Shown: positions 1-8,658, numbered from the stretch's first letter. The stretch: DNA of 33,690 nt from an uncultured Spiribacter sp. (GCA_913056145.1 CAJXMI010000014.1:1-33690), one strand, 5' to 3'. The notes: generated from the letters alone by a model not told the origin. Numbers and translations are program-made.

Positions 1-827
1 TTTGTCGCCGCCGACTGTGGCGCCTGCCCCGATGACCCACTCCCGGGCGTCACCGATGGCATGAGCGGCGCACCACCCGTCTGCAGCGAGGCCGGGCTCA
101 GCGCCTTCAGCAGGTCCATGGGCACCGGGAAGACGATGGTCGAGGCGTTATCCACCGAGATGTCACTGAGGGTCTGCAGATAGCGCAGCTGAATGGCCTG
201 TGGGTTGCCGGCCAGGACGTTGGCCGCCTCCAGCAGCTGCTCCGAGGCCTGATACTCACCCTCGGCATGGATGACCTTGGCGCGGCGATTACGCTCCGCC
301 TCGGCCTGCCGGGCAATGGCACGAATCATGGACTCGTCCAGATCCACATGCTTGATCTCGACATTGGCCACCTTGATGCCCCAGGCATCGGTCTGGGTAT
401 CAAGAATCTCCTGGATATCGGCGTTGAGCTTGTCACGCTCGGAGAGCATCTCATCGAGGTCGTGCTTGCCCAGCACTGAGCGGAGCGTGGTCTGCGCCAG
501 CTGGCTGGTGGCGGCATGGAAGTCTTCGACGTGTATCACGGCCCGCTCGGGGTCGATGACCCGGAAGTACAGCACCGCGTTGACCTTGACCGTGACGTTG
601 TCCCGCGAGATGACGTCCTGCGAGGGCACATCGAGGGTGATCAGGCGCAAGTCCACTTTCACTGCCTGCTGAATGACCGGAATGATGAGACGCAGGCCCG
701 GCCCCTTTACCTTCCAGAAGCGACCCAGCAGAAATACCACCGCACGCTCGTACTCCCGGAACACCCGGAACGAGGCGATGATGATGGCCGCGATCGCGCC
801 AAGAACGATCAATATCGGTAGGGTCAT
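1..827 (-). CDS. SPFH/band-7 (slipin/stomatin-like) membrane protein, C-terminus cut by window edge
   Basis: Reverse-strand translation from ATG at 827: [90 protein letters not shown]...; SD-like AGGGAG upstream. Not in the ORF track because it runs off the edge. Confidence 0.93.
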   Translation of the reverse strand, partial: MTLPILIVLGAIAAIIIASFRVFREYERAVVFLLGRFWKVKGPGLRLIIPVIQQAVKVDLRLITLDVPSQDVISRDNVTVKVNAVLYFRVIDPERAVIHVEDFHAATSQLAQTTLRSVLGKHDLDEMLSERDKLNADIQEILDTQTDAWGIKVANVEIKHVDLDESMIRAIARQAEAERNRRAKVIHAEGEYQASEQLLEAANVLAGNPQAIQLRYLQTLSDISVDNASTIVFPVPMDLLKALSPASLQTGGAPLMPSVTPGSGSSGQAPQSAAT

Positions 828-880
828 CGGCGAGGCTCCCTGTGCTGTTGACTGGTTTATGCCTGCCTGTCAGACACAAA

Positions 881-910
881 GGCCGCGGCCGGGTTCGCCC
901 GACCGCGGCC
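881..910 (-). terminator. Hairpin downstream of fbpA, probable terminator
   Basis: GGCCGCGG-T-CGGG-CGAA-CCCG-G-CCGCGGCC on the minus strand (13 bp including one wobble, 4-nt loop), followed by TTTGTGT; weak U-tract. Confidence 0.6.
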
Positions 911-942
911 TCGGCCGCTTTACCCTATGTCAGGGTGGGCCG

Positions 943-1968
943 TTAGCGCCAGCCTACCCGATCCATGAGACGCACGGCCTGGGCGTTGTTCTCACCCAGG
1001 ACGCCGACGTTCAGGTCGTCGAGTTGCCGATCGGCGTAAGGCTGCAGCGCCTCAATCGGCTCAATGCCATCGACGGCCGGGAACTCGTTGTTGCCCATCG
1101 AGAACAGGCGCTGCGCCTCATCGGAGGCCAGAAACTCAAGAAAGGCAACGGCCGCATCCGTATTCGGCGCTCCGGCCACCATGGCGGCACCTCCGATATT
1201 GCGATGCGAACCGCGATCCTCCTGGTTGGGGAAGAGCAGCGCCGTTTTGTCGACCACGGCCTGATCGTTGGCGTTATCGGACAGCTCCAGGCGGGTGTAG
1301 TAATAATGGTTACCCACCCCGATGCTGCACTCGCCCGCCGCGACGGCGCGCAGCTGATCGGTGTCACCCCCCTGCGGCGTGCGGGCCATGTTCTCGACCA
1401 GCCCGGCGGCCCAGGCCTCGGTGGCCTCCAGGCCATTGGCGGCGATCAGCGAGGCCACCATCGACTGGTTGTAGTCATTGCTGGATGAGCGAATGCAGAT
1501 CTCGCCCTCGAAGCGCTCATCAGCCAACTCCTCGTAGCGCTCCAGCGGCGGCTCGCTGTAGACCGTCGTGTCGTAGTAAACGACCCGGACACGCTCACTA
1601 AAACCAAACCAGAGGTTGTCAGGGTGCTGCAGCGCGGCCGGAATACGCGCCTCGAGAACCTCGGAGTCCACCGGGGCGAGGATATCGGCCGCTTCCGCCC
1701 GGTTCAGCCGCGCCGCATCCACAGTCATGAACACATCGGCCGGGCTGGCGGCGCCTTCGCGGCGAATGCGCTCGATCAGCTGATCGGAATCGCCCTCAAG
1801 CACGTTCACTTCGATCCCGGTCTGCTCGGTGAATGCGTCATACAGGGTTTCATCCGAGTCGTAATGCCGTGCGGTGTAGAGATTGAGCGTCTGCGCGGCG
1901 GCCACACTGGCGCCGGCAGCCAGGCCCACGCCCAGCATCAGGGCTGTTGTGCGAGTCGTCCTCGACAT
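943..1968 (-). CDS. fbpA: Fe(3+) ABC transporter substrate-binding protein
   Basis: MSRTTRTTALMLGVGLAAGASVAAAQTLNLYTARHYDSDETLYDAFTEQTGIEVNVLEGDSDQLIERI...; signal peptide plus FutA/FbpA-type family features; SD AAGGAG before ATG at 1968. Confidence 0.92.
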   Translation of the reverse strand: MSRTTRTTALMLGVGLAAGASVAAAQTLNLYTARHYDSDETLYDAFTEQTGIEVNVLEGDSDQLIERIRREGAASPADVFMTVDAARLNRAEAADILAPVDSEVLEARIPAALQHPDNLWFGFSERVRVVYYDTTVYSEPPLERYEELADERFEGEICIRSSSNDYNQSMVASLIAANGLEATEAWAAGLVENMARTPQGGDTDQLRAVAAGECSIGVGNHYYYTRLELSDNANDQAVVDKTALLFPNQEDRGSHRNIGGAAMVAGAPNTDAAVAFLEFLASDEAQRLFSMGNNEFPAVDGIEPIEALQPYADRQLDDLNVGVLGENNAQAVRLMDRVGWR

Positions 1969-2002
1969 GGTGATCTCCTTGCAACTGTTCCAAGTTAATG
2001 CG

Positions 2003-2021
2003 GATGCGAACCATTCGCATC
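2003..2021. promoter_or_regulatory. Fur-box-like palindrome upstream of fbpA
   Basis: GATGCGAA-CCA-TTCGCATC perfect 8-bp inverted repeat; core TGCGAACCATTCGCA resembles a 7-1-7 Fur site. Confidence 0.6.
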
Positions 2022-2060
2022 TGAGGCGCATTGAATCGAACCGCTTGGCCGGCGTCAAGC

Positions 2061-2079
2061 GCCAATGAGAATCGCTTGC
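2061..2079. promoter_or_regulatory. Second Fur-box-like sequence between divergent fbpA and fbpC
   Basis: GCCAATGAGAATCGCTTGC matches the classical 19-bp Fur consensus GATAATGATAATCATTATC at 12/19 positions by hand alignment. Confidence 0.45.
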
Positions 2080-2113
2080 AAAAAGAAAGCCGGATGACGG
2101 ACACTTCGCGGTC

Positions 2114-3256
2114 ATGAGCGCACGACAGCAAGGCATGGTCTCCCGATTTCCGGCCGGTGGCGTGGCCGCCGTTCAGGCGCCCTGCCCGGCACCAGCCGGC
2201 GAGGCCCTCAGCCTCGAGGGCATCAGCCACGACTTCGACACGGTGACCGCGGCCGACGACGTCCATTTAAGCGTCGAGCCCGAGGAGCTCTTGTGCCTGC
2301 TTGGCCCCTCGGGCTGCGGCAAGACCACGCTATTGCGATTTGCGGCGGGGCTGGAGCGCCCGCAACACGGGCAGGTGCGCATTGGCAATCAATTGATGTC
2401 CGACTCCGGGAGCAGCACCTGGATCCCGCCTGAGCAACGCCATGTGGGCCTGGTGTTTCAGGACGCCGTGCTGTTTCCGCATTTGAGCGTGCTCGACAAT
2501 GTGGGATTTGGTCTGCCCAAGATGGCGGCGCGGGAGCGCGACCAACGCTCACGGGCCCTGCTGGCGCAGCTGGGACTGGCGCCCTTTGCCGAGAGCTTTC
2601 CGCATGTGCTGTCGGGCGGGCAGCAGCAGCGCGTCGCATTGGCGCGGGCGCTCGCGCCGGCACCCCGCATCATGCTGCTCGATGAGCCGTTCTCGGGGCT
2701 GGATGCGCGGCTTCGCGATCGCATCCGCGATGACACGCTGCATCTGCTCAAACGCAACGGCACGGCGACCCTGCTGGTCACCCATGACCCCGAAGAGGCG
2801 CTCTTCATGGCCGACCGGATCGCCGTCATGCGCGATGGGCGCATTGTCCAGCAGGGCAACCCCACCGACATCTACTGCAATCCACAAGACCCGTTCGTGG
2901 TGCGCTTCTTTGGCGATGTAAACGAAGTACGCGGCGTTGTGGCCGATGGCCGCGTTGAGACGCCCGTTGGCCCTGTTGAAGCGCGTGGACTGGCCGATGG
3001 CACCGCAGTACAGGTGCTGATCCGTCCCGAGGCGCTGCAGGTCGAAAAGCGTCCCGGCCCCCGTGATCACAGCGGCAGCCACGTGCTCATGTCACGCCTG
3101 CTGGGCGGCGCCAGCTTCATTCACCTGTGCGTTCATCAGGGCAATGACGAGTTCCATATGCACGCCCATATGCCCGGCGTATATCTGCCCGAGCGCAATG
3201 ACCCCATCGACATCCATCTCGACCCGACCCAGGTATTCGTCTTCCCGGTCCAGTAG
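2114..3256 (+). CDS. fbpC: Fe(3+) ABC transporter ATP-binding protein
   Basis: Walker A LLGPSGCGKTTLLR, signature LSGGQQQRVALARAL, Walker B IMLLDEPFSGLD, C-terminal TOBE-like region. Start codon uncertain (alternative ATG at 2144). Confidence 0.9.
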   Translation: MSARQQGMVSRFPAGGVAAVQAPCPAPAGEALSLEGISHDFDTVTAADDVHLSVEPEELLCLLGPSGCGKTTLLRFAAGLERPQHGQVRIGNQLMSDSGSSTWIPPEQRHVGLVFQDAVLFPHLSVLDNVGFGLPKMAARERDQRSRALLAQLGLAPFAESFPHVLSGGQQQRVALARALAPAPRIMLLDEPFSGLDARLRDRIRDDTLHLLKRNGTATLLVTHDPEEALFMADRIAVMRDGRIVQQGNPTDIYCNPQDPFVVRFFGDVNEVRGVVADGRVETPVGPVEARGLADGTAVQVLIRPEALQVEKRPGPRDHSGSHVLMSRLLGGASFIHLCVHQGNDEFHMHAHMPGVYLPERNDPIDIHLDPTQVFVFPVQ

Positions 3257-3279
3257 CGCCCCCATGGCGGCCCGAATGG

Positions 3280-4974
3280 CTAGTCGTCGCTAGAGCCCGG
3301 GCGAGAGCGGCGCATTGCGCGGCTCAGCAGAATAACGGGAACAATCCCCACCAGAACAATGGCAAGCGACGCCGTTGAGGACTGGCTCAAGCGCTCGTCC
3401 GAGGCCAGCTCGTAGGAGCGCACCGCCAGCGTGGTGAAGTCGAAAGGCCGCAGAATGATGGTGGCCGGCAGCTCTTTCATGACATCAACAAACAGCAGAA
3501 TGCCCGCACCCAGCAGGCTCCCGCGCATGATGGGCGCATGCACGCGGCGCAGCGTCCCGCCCGCCGTGCGCCCGAGGGTGCGCGATGCGGCATCCATGGT
3601 TGGCGTGACCTTGGTCAGACTCGCCTGCACGGTGTTGTAGGACACCGCAAGGAATCGCACGAGGTAGGCGTAGACCAACGCGACGCCCGTACCGGTCAGG
3701 AGCAGCCCCACATCCCAGCCCCACTCGCCGCGCAGCAGGCCGTAGATCTGCTGATCAAGCCAGCCGAGCGGGATGAGAATGCCCACGGCAACCACCGCGC
3801 CCGGAATGGCATAGCCCATGGCCGAGATCCTTACGGCCGCCTGGGTCAGCGGCGAGGGCGCAAGCCGCACCCCGTAGGACAGCACCACGGCCAGCCCCAC
3901 CGCAATCAGCGCGGCGACCGCGGCCAGACTGATGCTGTTGAACACATAGGGCAGGAACGCCCAGCCAAAGCGCTGATCGCCGTTGGTAAGCGTCATCTCG
4001 AGCAGCAGCGCCGCGGGCACCAGAAAGCCCAGCACCACGGGCAGCGAACACGCGGCAATGGCCAGCCAGCGCCGCACGCCAGTGAGCTCATACTGCGGCA
4101 GCTCGCGATAGCGACTGGACGTATGGAAAAACTGCGAACGCCCCCGCGACAGCCGCTCGAGCAACAGCAACAGCAGCACAAACAGCAGCAGTATGCCGGC
4201 CAGCTGCGCTGCGGCCGTCCGCTCACCCAGCCCGAACCAGGTGCGGTAGATGCCCGTAGTGAAGGTATCCACCGCAAAGAATTGCACTGCGCCAAATTCG
4301 TTAAGCGTTTCCATGAGTGCAAGGGCCGCGCCACCGGCAATGGCCGGGCGTGCCAGCGGGACCGCGATGGTACCAAAGAGCCGCCATGGCCCACGCCCCA
4401 GGGTGCGCCCCACCTCGAGCACACACACCGACTGCTCGAGAAACGCCGCACGCGTCAGCAGATAGACATAGGGGTAGAGCACCAGCGACAACAGCGCAAT
4501 CGCGCCCCCAAGCGATCGCACCGGCGGAAACCAGTAATCGCCGGCGCCCCAGCCAAACCAATCGCGCAAAAAGCTCTGCAGCGGCCCGGAGAACTGCAAA
4601 AAATCGGTATAGGCATAGGCAATCACATAGGTGGGCACGGCAAGCGGCAGCAGAAGCGCCCATTCAAAAATGCGCTGCCCCGGGAAGCGGCACATCACGA
4701 CCAGCCAGGCCGTCCCCACCCCGATGGTCAGCACGCCAATGCCCACCCCCACGGCCAGCCCCGCCGTATTGAGCAGGTAGCGCGGCAGCACGGTACTGGC
4801 CAGATGTGACCAGATATCAGGCGCGGGCACAAAGACATGTGCCAGCACGGTCAGCACGGGCAGCGCTACCAGCGCAGCGATGACCGCCATGATGAGCGGC
4901 CAGACGCCGGCCCGCCGAATGGCAACAGCCGCGCGCGCGGCGAGGGGTAGTGAACGGCGAGCAGAAACGGCCAA
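3280..4974 (-). CDS. fbpB: Fe(3+) ABC transporter permease (fused two-domain BPD_transp)
   Basis: Multi-TM sequence with two permease modules (EVGRTLGRGPWRLFGTIAVPLARPAIAGGAALALMETLNEFGAVQFF and DAASRTLGRTAGGTLRRVHAPIMRGSLLGAGILLFVDVMKELPATIILRPFDFTTLAVRSYELASDE). TTG start at 4974 with GGGAGA upstream inferred; the listed 1016-aa ORF runs too far upstream, antisense to hisC. Confidence 0.87.
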   Translation of the reverse strand: MAVSARRSLPLAARAAVAIRRAGVWPLIMAVIAALVALPVLTVLAHVFVPAPDIWSHLASTVLPRYLLNTAGLAVGVGIGVLTIGVGTAWLVVMCRFPGQRIFEWALLLPLAVPTYVIAYAYTDFLQFSGPLQSFLRDWFGWGAGDYWFPPVRSLGGAIALLSLVLYPYVYLLTRAAFLEQSVCVLEVGRTLGRGPWRLFGTIAVPLARPAIAGGAALALMETLNEFGAVQFFAVDTFTTGIYRTWFGLGERTAAAQLAGILLLFVLLLLLLERLSRGRSQFFHTSSRYRELPQYELTGVRRWLAIAACSLPVVLGFLVPAALLLEMTLTNGDQRFGWAFLPYVFNSISLAAVAALIAVGLAVVLSYGVRLAPSPLTQAAVRISAMGYAIPGAVVAVGILIPLGWLDQQIYGLLRGEWGWDVGLLLTGTGVALVYAYLVRFLAVSYNTVQASLTKVTPTMDAASRTLGRTAGGTLRRVHAPIMRGSLLGAGILLFVDVMKELPATIILRPFDFTTLAVRSYELASDERLSQSSTASLAIVLVGIVPVILLSRAMRRSRPGSSDD

Positions 4975-5025
4975 CGCTGAGGTCTCCCTGGGACTGAAGT
5001 GGCAAGTGGACCTTTCCGGTCCGGA

Positions 5026-5054
5026 ATAATACGCCGGTCTGCCCCCATTTTCAG
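5026..5054 (-). promoter_or_regulatory. Putative sigma70 promoter for fbpB
   Basis: CTGAAA-N17-TATTAT on the minus strand, upstream of the inferred fbpB start. Confidence 0.45.
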
Positions 5055-5074
5055 CCGTTTCATGCGGGTTTCCG

Positions 5075-5103
5075 TTACAGCCCGGGCGCCACCACGGTAT
5101 GAT
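5075..5103 (+). promoter_or_regulatory. Putative promoter for hisC, -10 immediately upstream of ATG
   Basis: TTACAG-N17-TATGAT, -10 ends 6 nt before the ATG at 5110. Confidence 0.5.
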
Positions 5104-5109
5104 TAGGCC

Positions 5110-6183
5110 ATGGTTTATGAACGCGACAGTATCCGCCGAATGGCGGGTTACACCCCGGGCGAGCAGCCACCGGCCGGCGATGTTATCAAGCTCAATACCA
5201 ACGAAAACCCCTGGCCGCCCTCCGCGTCCGCAATGGCCGTGCTGGCGCGCATCCAGCCCGAGACCCTGCGCCGCTATCCATCTCCCACGGCGGCGGCCTT
5301 CCTGACGGCGGCCGCGCACCTGCACGCCGTCGAGCATGATCAGTTGGTGGCCACCAACGGCGGCGATGAGCTGCTGCGACTTGCCATCACCACCTTTGTG
5401 GAGCCCGGCCAGCCCATTGGCGTGGCCAGCCCCAGCTACTCGCTGTACCCGGTGCTGGCAGACATCCATGGCAGCCCCGTGCATGCCGTGGCGCTTGATG
5501 ACGAGTGGATGCCCCCGGCGGACTTTGCCGCGCAAATGAATGCCGCCGGCGTCAACCTCACGCTGCTGGTCAATCCGCATGCACCAAGCGGCCAACTTCT
5601 GTCCGCCAGTGCCATAGGGGCCCTTGCCGATGCCCTTGACGGGGTGCTGCTGGTGGACGAGGCCTATGTGGACTTTGCCACGCCCGGCCACGATGTGGTC
5701 AGGCTGATCAATCGGCATGACAACCTGTTGATCCTGCGCACCCTCTCCAAGGGCTATTCCCTGGCAGGGCTGCGCCTCGGCTATGGCATCGGAGCCGCTG
5801 GCCTGATCGAGCCGATCGCCGCCAAGACGCGCGACAGCTATAGCGTTGACGCGGTGGCCGATGCGGTGGGCGCCGCCGCGCTGCGCGACCAGGCCCATGC
5901 CCGCCGGACCTGGCAGGACGTGCGCGCCGAGCGCGAGCGGCTGACTGCGGTGCTGCGCGAACGGGGCTTTAACGTGCCCGACAGTCAGGCCAACTTCTGC
6001 CTCGCACGACTCCCGGCCGGTGCCGCCGCCAGTGCCCGGCAGCTCCATGACGAGCTGCGCGGGCGTGGGGTATTGGTGCGCCATTTTGCCACCGAGCGTC
6101 TGAATGACTGCCTGCGCATCAGCATCGGCACTCCGGCACAAAACGATCGACTGCTCAAGGTGTTGGGCGAGCTGCTGCGCTAA
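5110..6183 (+). CDS. hisC: Histidinol-phosphate aminotransferase
   Basis: MVYERDSIRRMAGYTPGEQPPAGDVIKLNTNENPWPPS...; aminotransferase I/II with LVDEAYVDF and RTLSKGYSLAGLRLGYGIG (PLP lysine motif). Confidence 0.93.
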   Translation: MVYERDSIRRMAGYTPGEQPPAGDVIKLNTNENPWPPSASAMAVLARIQPETLRRYPSPTAAAFLTAAAHLHAVEHDQLVATNGGDELLRLAITTFVEPGQPIGVASPSYSLYPVLADIHGSPVHAVALDDEWMPPADFAAQMNAAGVNLTLLVNPHAPSGQLLSASAIGALADALDGVLLVDEAYVDFATPGHDVVRLINRHDNLLILRTLSKGYSLAGLRLGYGIGAAGLIEPIAAKTRDSYSVDAVADAVGAAALRDQAHARRTWQDVRAERERLTAVLRERGFNVPDSQANFCLARLPAGAAASARQLHDELRGRGVLVRHFATERLNDCLRISIGTPAQNDRLLKVLGELLR

Positions 6184-7523
6184 CGAGCCGCCTGGCTGGC
6201 GGCCGTGGCAAACCAGCGACCGCGCCGCCAGTCGCGGATAAAGACACCCCCCAACAGCAGACTGCGCGCCACGGTAAAGGCCAGAAACGCGAGCCACAGT
6301 CCGTGGTTGTGAAGGGGCTGCGCCAACCACCAGACCGGCAGATAGACCAGCAACAGCGCCGCCAGCATCGTGTCGCGCATGGCCCGGGGGCGGGTAGCGC
6401 CAATAAACACCCCGTCCAGCAGGTAACTGCCGGCCGCCAGTAGCGGCATGACCGCCACCCAGGGCAAAAACTCCATGGCGAGCGCGCGCACGGCCGGCAG
6501 ATCAGTGAGCACGCTGATCAGTGCCTCGCCCGCCACCGCAAACGCCATACCCGCAAGCCCCGCCATTAAAAGCGACCACTCGGCCGCGGCGCGGACCACT
6601 CCGGTAAACCCCGCGCGATCGTCGGCCCCCACACGCTGGCCCACCAGCGACTCGGTGGCATGGGCAAACCCATCAAGCGCATAGGAGGCGAGCAGGACAA
6701 ACTGCAGCAGCACGGCATTGGCGGCAAGCACCGTATCGCCCATCCCGGCGCCCTGGGCATGAAAGAAGGCAAAGGCAAACAACAGGCAGAGCGTGCGCAC
6801 AAACAACGCCCCATTCACCGCCAGCAGCCGGCGATATCCAGCCAGCTGGCCAAAGACACCCGCCACCCGGCGCCAGTGCCAGCGCCGCCATACGCCAAGC
6901 GCCAGCACCATGCCCGTCGCAAGCGTGGCGTAATCCGCAATCACACTGGCGGCGGCAACGCCTGCCGTCGTCATCCCGAGCCCCACGACAAACACCAGAT
7001 CGAGCACGATATTGACGGCATTGTTGATCACCATAAGCAGCAGCGTGACGCGGCTGTTGCCGCGCCCCAGAAACCACCCGATCAGTGCATAGTTGGCCAG
7101 CACCGCAGGCGCACTGAGGATTCTGATGCCCGCGTAGACGCTTGCCTCCGCCGTAACCGCGGCACTGCCGTCAAGCAGCGCAAGCCCCAGCGGAACAATC
7201 AACGGGTGCAGCACAATCAGACCAAGACCAATGGCAACGGCCAGGAGCAGACTCTGGCCAAGCAGGCGCAGCACACCGTCAATGTCATCCCGGCCCTGTG
7301 CCTGTGCCGTGAGCCCGGTGGTGCCCATGCGCAAAAAGCCAAACCCCCAGAACAGAAAACTGAAAAGCGTTGCCCCCAGCGTCACGCCGCCCAGATAGCG
7401 GCTATCGGGCAAATGGCCAACCACGGCGGTGTCGACCAGCCCCAGCAGCGGAACAGTGATGTTTGACAGAATCAGGGGCCAGGCGAGTGCCACCACCCGG
7501 CGACGCGCTGCCCGAGGCTCCAT
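6180..7523 (-). CDS. MATE family efflux transporter (DinF-like)
   Basis: MEPRAARRRVVALAWPLILSNITVPLLGLVDTAVVGHLPDSRYLGGVTLGATLFSFLFWGFGFLRMGTTGLTAQAQGR...; start at 7523 chosen over 7559. Confidence 0.92.
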   Translation of the reverse strand: MEPRAARRRVVALAWPLILSNITVPLLGLVDTAVVGHLPDSRYLGGVTLGATLFSFLFWGFGFLRMGTTGLTAQAQGRDDIDGVLRLLGQSLLLAVAIGLGLIVLHPLIVPLGLALLDGSAAVTAEASVYAGIRILSAPAVLANYALIGWFLGRGNSRVTLLLMVINNAVNIVLDLVFVVGLGMTTAGVAAASVIADYATLATGMVLALGVWRRWHWRRVAGVFGQLAGYRRLLAVNGALFVRTLCLLFAFAFFHAQGAGMGDTVLAANAVLLQFVLLASYALDGFAHATESLVGQRVGADDRAGFTGVVRAAAEWSLLMAGLAGMAFAVAGEALISVLTDLPAVRALAMEFLPWVAVMPLLAAGSYLLDGVFIGATRPRAMRDTMLAALLLVYLPVWWLAQPLHNHGLWLAFLAFTVARSLLLGGVFIRDWRRGRWFATAASQAAR

Positions 7524-7540
7524 GATTTCCCGGTCGGGGC

Positions 7541-7549
7541 TGGTATACT
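7541..7549 (+). promoter_or_regulatory. Putative extended -10 element for yhhQ
   Basis: TGGTATACT (TGn + TATACT), 8 nt before the ATG at 7558. Confidence 0.5.
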
Positions 7550-7557
7550 CTGCGCCC

Positions 7558-8232
7558 ATGAAAATGATTACCCCCAGTCAGTTTCGCCGTGCCCTGCTGT
7601 TACTTGCGGCCGCGCACATCACGATTATCGCCGCCAGCAACTATCTGGTGCAGCTGCCCATCACCCTGTTGGGCGTGCATACCACCTGGGGCGCGTTTTC
7701 GTTTCCGTTCATCTTCCTGGCCACGGATCTCACCGTGCGCACCTTTGGCAAGGTGGCGGCGCGCCGGATCATCTTCTTTGCGATGGGCCCGGCACTGCTG
7801 GTGTCCTATGTGCTGGGCAGTCTGTTCCAGCAGGGCAGCTTTCAGGGCGCCGAGGCACTGCTTGCGTTCAATACCTTTGTCGGCCGCATCGCCATGGCCA
7901 GTTTCATGGCCTATGCCCTGGGGCAGCTCCTCGATATCCATATTTTTGACCGGCTGCGGCGTTCGGCGCGCTGGTGGGTAGCGCCGGCCGTGTCCACGGT
8001 GTTTGGCAACGCCGCCGACACGCTGGCCTTCTTCAGCCTTGCCTTCTACGCGAGCCCCGATCCGTTCATGGCGGCCAACTGGCCGGAGATTGCGCTGGTG
8101 GACTACGCCTCCAAGCTGGCCATTTCGCTGCTGCTCTTCCTGCCTGCCTATGGCCTTGCGCTCGGCTGGTTACAGCGTCATCTCCTGGGGCCGGACGGCC
8201 GCGTTGGCCTTGAGGCAACGACGGCGCGCTAG
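7558..8232 (+). CDS. yhhQ: Queuosine precursor transporter (7-cyano-7-deazaguanine/preQ0 transporter, YhhQ family)
   Basis: MKMITPSQFRRALLLLAAAHITIIAASNYLVQLPITLLGVHTTWGAFSFPFIFLATDLTVRTFGKVAARRIIFFAMGPALLVSYVLGSLF...; characteristic TDLTVR(T)FGKxxAR and D/N-rich TM motifs. Confidence 0.92.
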   Translation: MKMITPSQFRRALLLLAAAHITIIAASNYLVQLPITLLGVHTTWGAFSFPFIFLATDLTVRTFGKVAARRIIFFAMGPALLVSYVLGSLFQQGSFQGAEALLAFNTFVGRIAMASFMAYALGQLLDIHIFDRLRRSARWWVAPAVSTVFGNAADTLAFFSLAFYASPDPFMAANWPEIALVDYASKLAISLLLFLPAYGLALGWLQRHLLGPDGRVGLEATTAR

Positions 8233-8244
8233 CCCACGCCGCGG

Positions 8245-8270
8245 GCTGACCGGCGTAGCGCCGGCTCAGC
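8245..8270. terminator. Hairpin between convergent yhhQ and GNAT gene
   Basis: GCTGA-CCGGCG-tag-CGCCGG-c-TCAGC: 11-bp stem with one bulge, 3-nt loop; no U-tract; overlaps the GNAT stop codon. Confidence 0.4.
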
Positions 8271-8658
8271 GGCCGCCATCGGGCCGCTCGGGATACCACA
8301 CCAGCGGCCCGCCCTGGTGGCTGTCGTCAATCTTGAAGCCATGCCGGGCATACCAGTCGAGCAGCACCTCCTGCCCCAGCCCGGTATCATCATCGACATT
8401 GGCCTGACCCAGCAGTGTCACGCCGTGCTCGTCGCATAGCGTGGTCAGCCACTCGAGTACGGCACTGCCCTCGCCTTGACCCCGCCAGGCCGGATCGGCC
8501 TCTATGCGCATCAGCACCAGATAGGCGGATTCGGCCTCGAGCACGGCACGCACATGGCCAAACCAGCGATAGCGCAAAGGGGAGTCGGGATCGGTCTCGG
8601 CAGGCTGGGTGTGTTCGATCCAGGCCTGCATCGCGGCATGTACGTTGTCCATAGCCAT
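8266..8658 (-). CDS. GNAT family N-acetyltransferase
   Basis: ...VLMRIEADPAWRGQGEGSAVLEWLTTLCDEHGVTLLGQANVDDDTGLGQEVLLDWYARHGFKI; RGQGEGSAVL acetyl-CoA-loop-like motif. Confidence 0.82.
   Translation of the reverse strand: MAMDNVHAAMQAWIEHTQPAETDPDSPLRYRWFGHVRAVLEAESAYLVLMRIEADPAWRGQGEGSAVLEWLTTLCDEHGVTLLGQANVDDDTGLGQEVLLDWYARHGFKIDDSHQGGPLVWYPERPDGGR

Noticed and set aside
4316-4480. Repeated Gln/Leu-rich CAG-type runs in fbpB (around 4150-4200)
   Set aside because: Codes a Leu-rich transmembrane helix (LLLFVLLLLLLERL); codon repetition, not a tandem repeat array.
3538-4809. 423-aa + strand ORF antisense to fbpB
   Set aside because: Low-complexity His/Arg/Gln-rich translation, antisense shadow of a clearly recognised permease in high-GC DNA.
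4975-6330. 5' extension of the fbpB ORF (to 1016 aa) antisense to hisC
   Set aside because: No recognisable domain; hisC is on the opposite strand; the permease homology begins after 4974.
6660-7466. 268-aa + strand ORF antisense to the MATE gene
   Set aside because: Composition typical of an antisense shadow, no domain.
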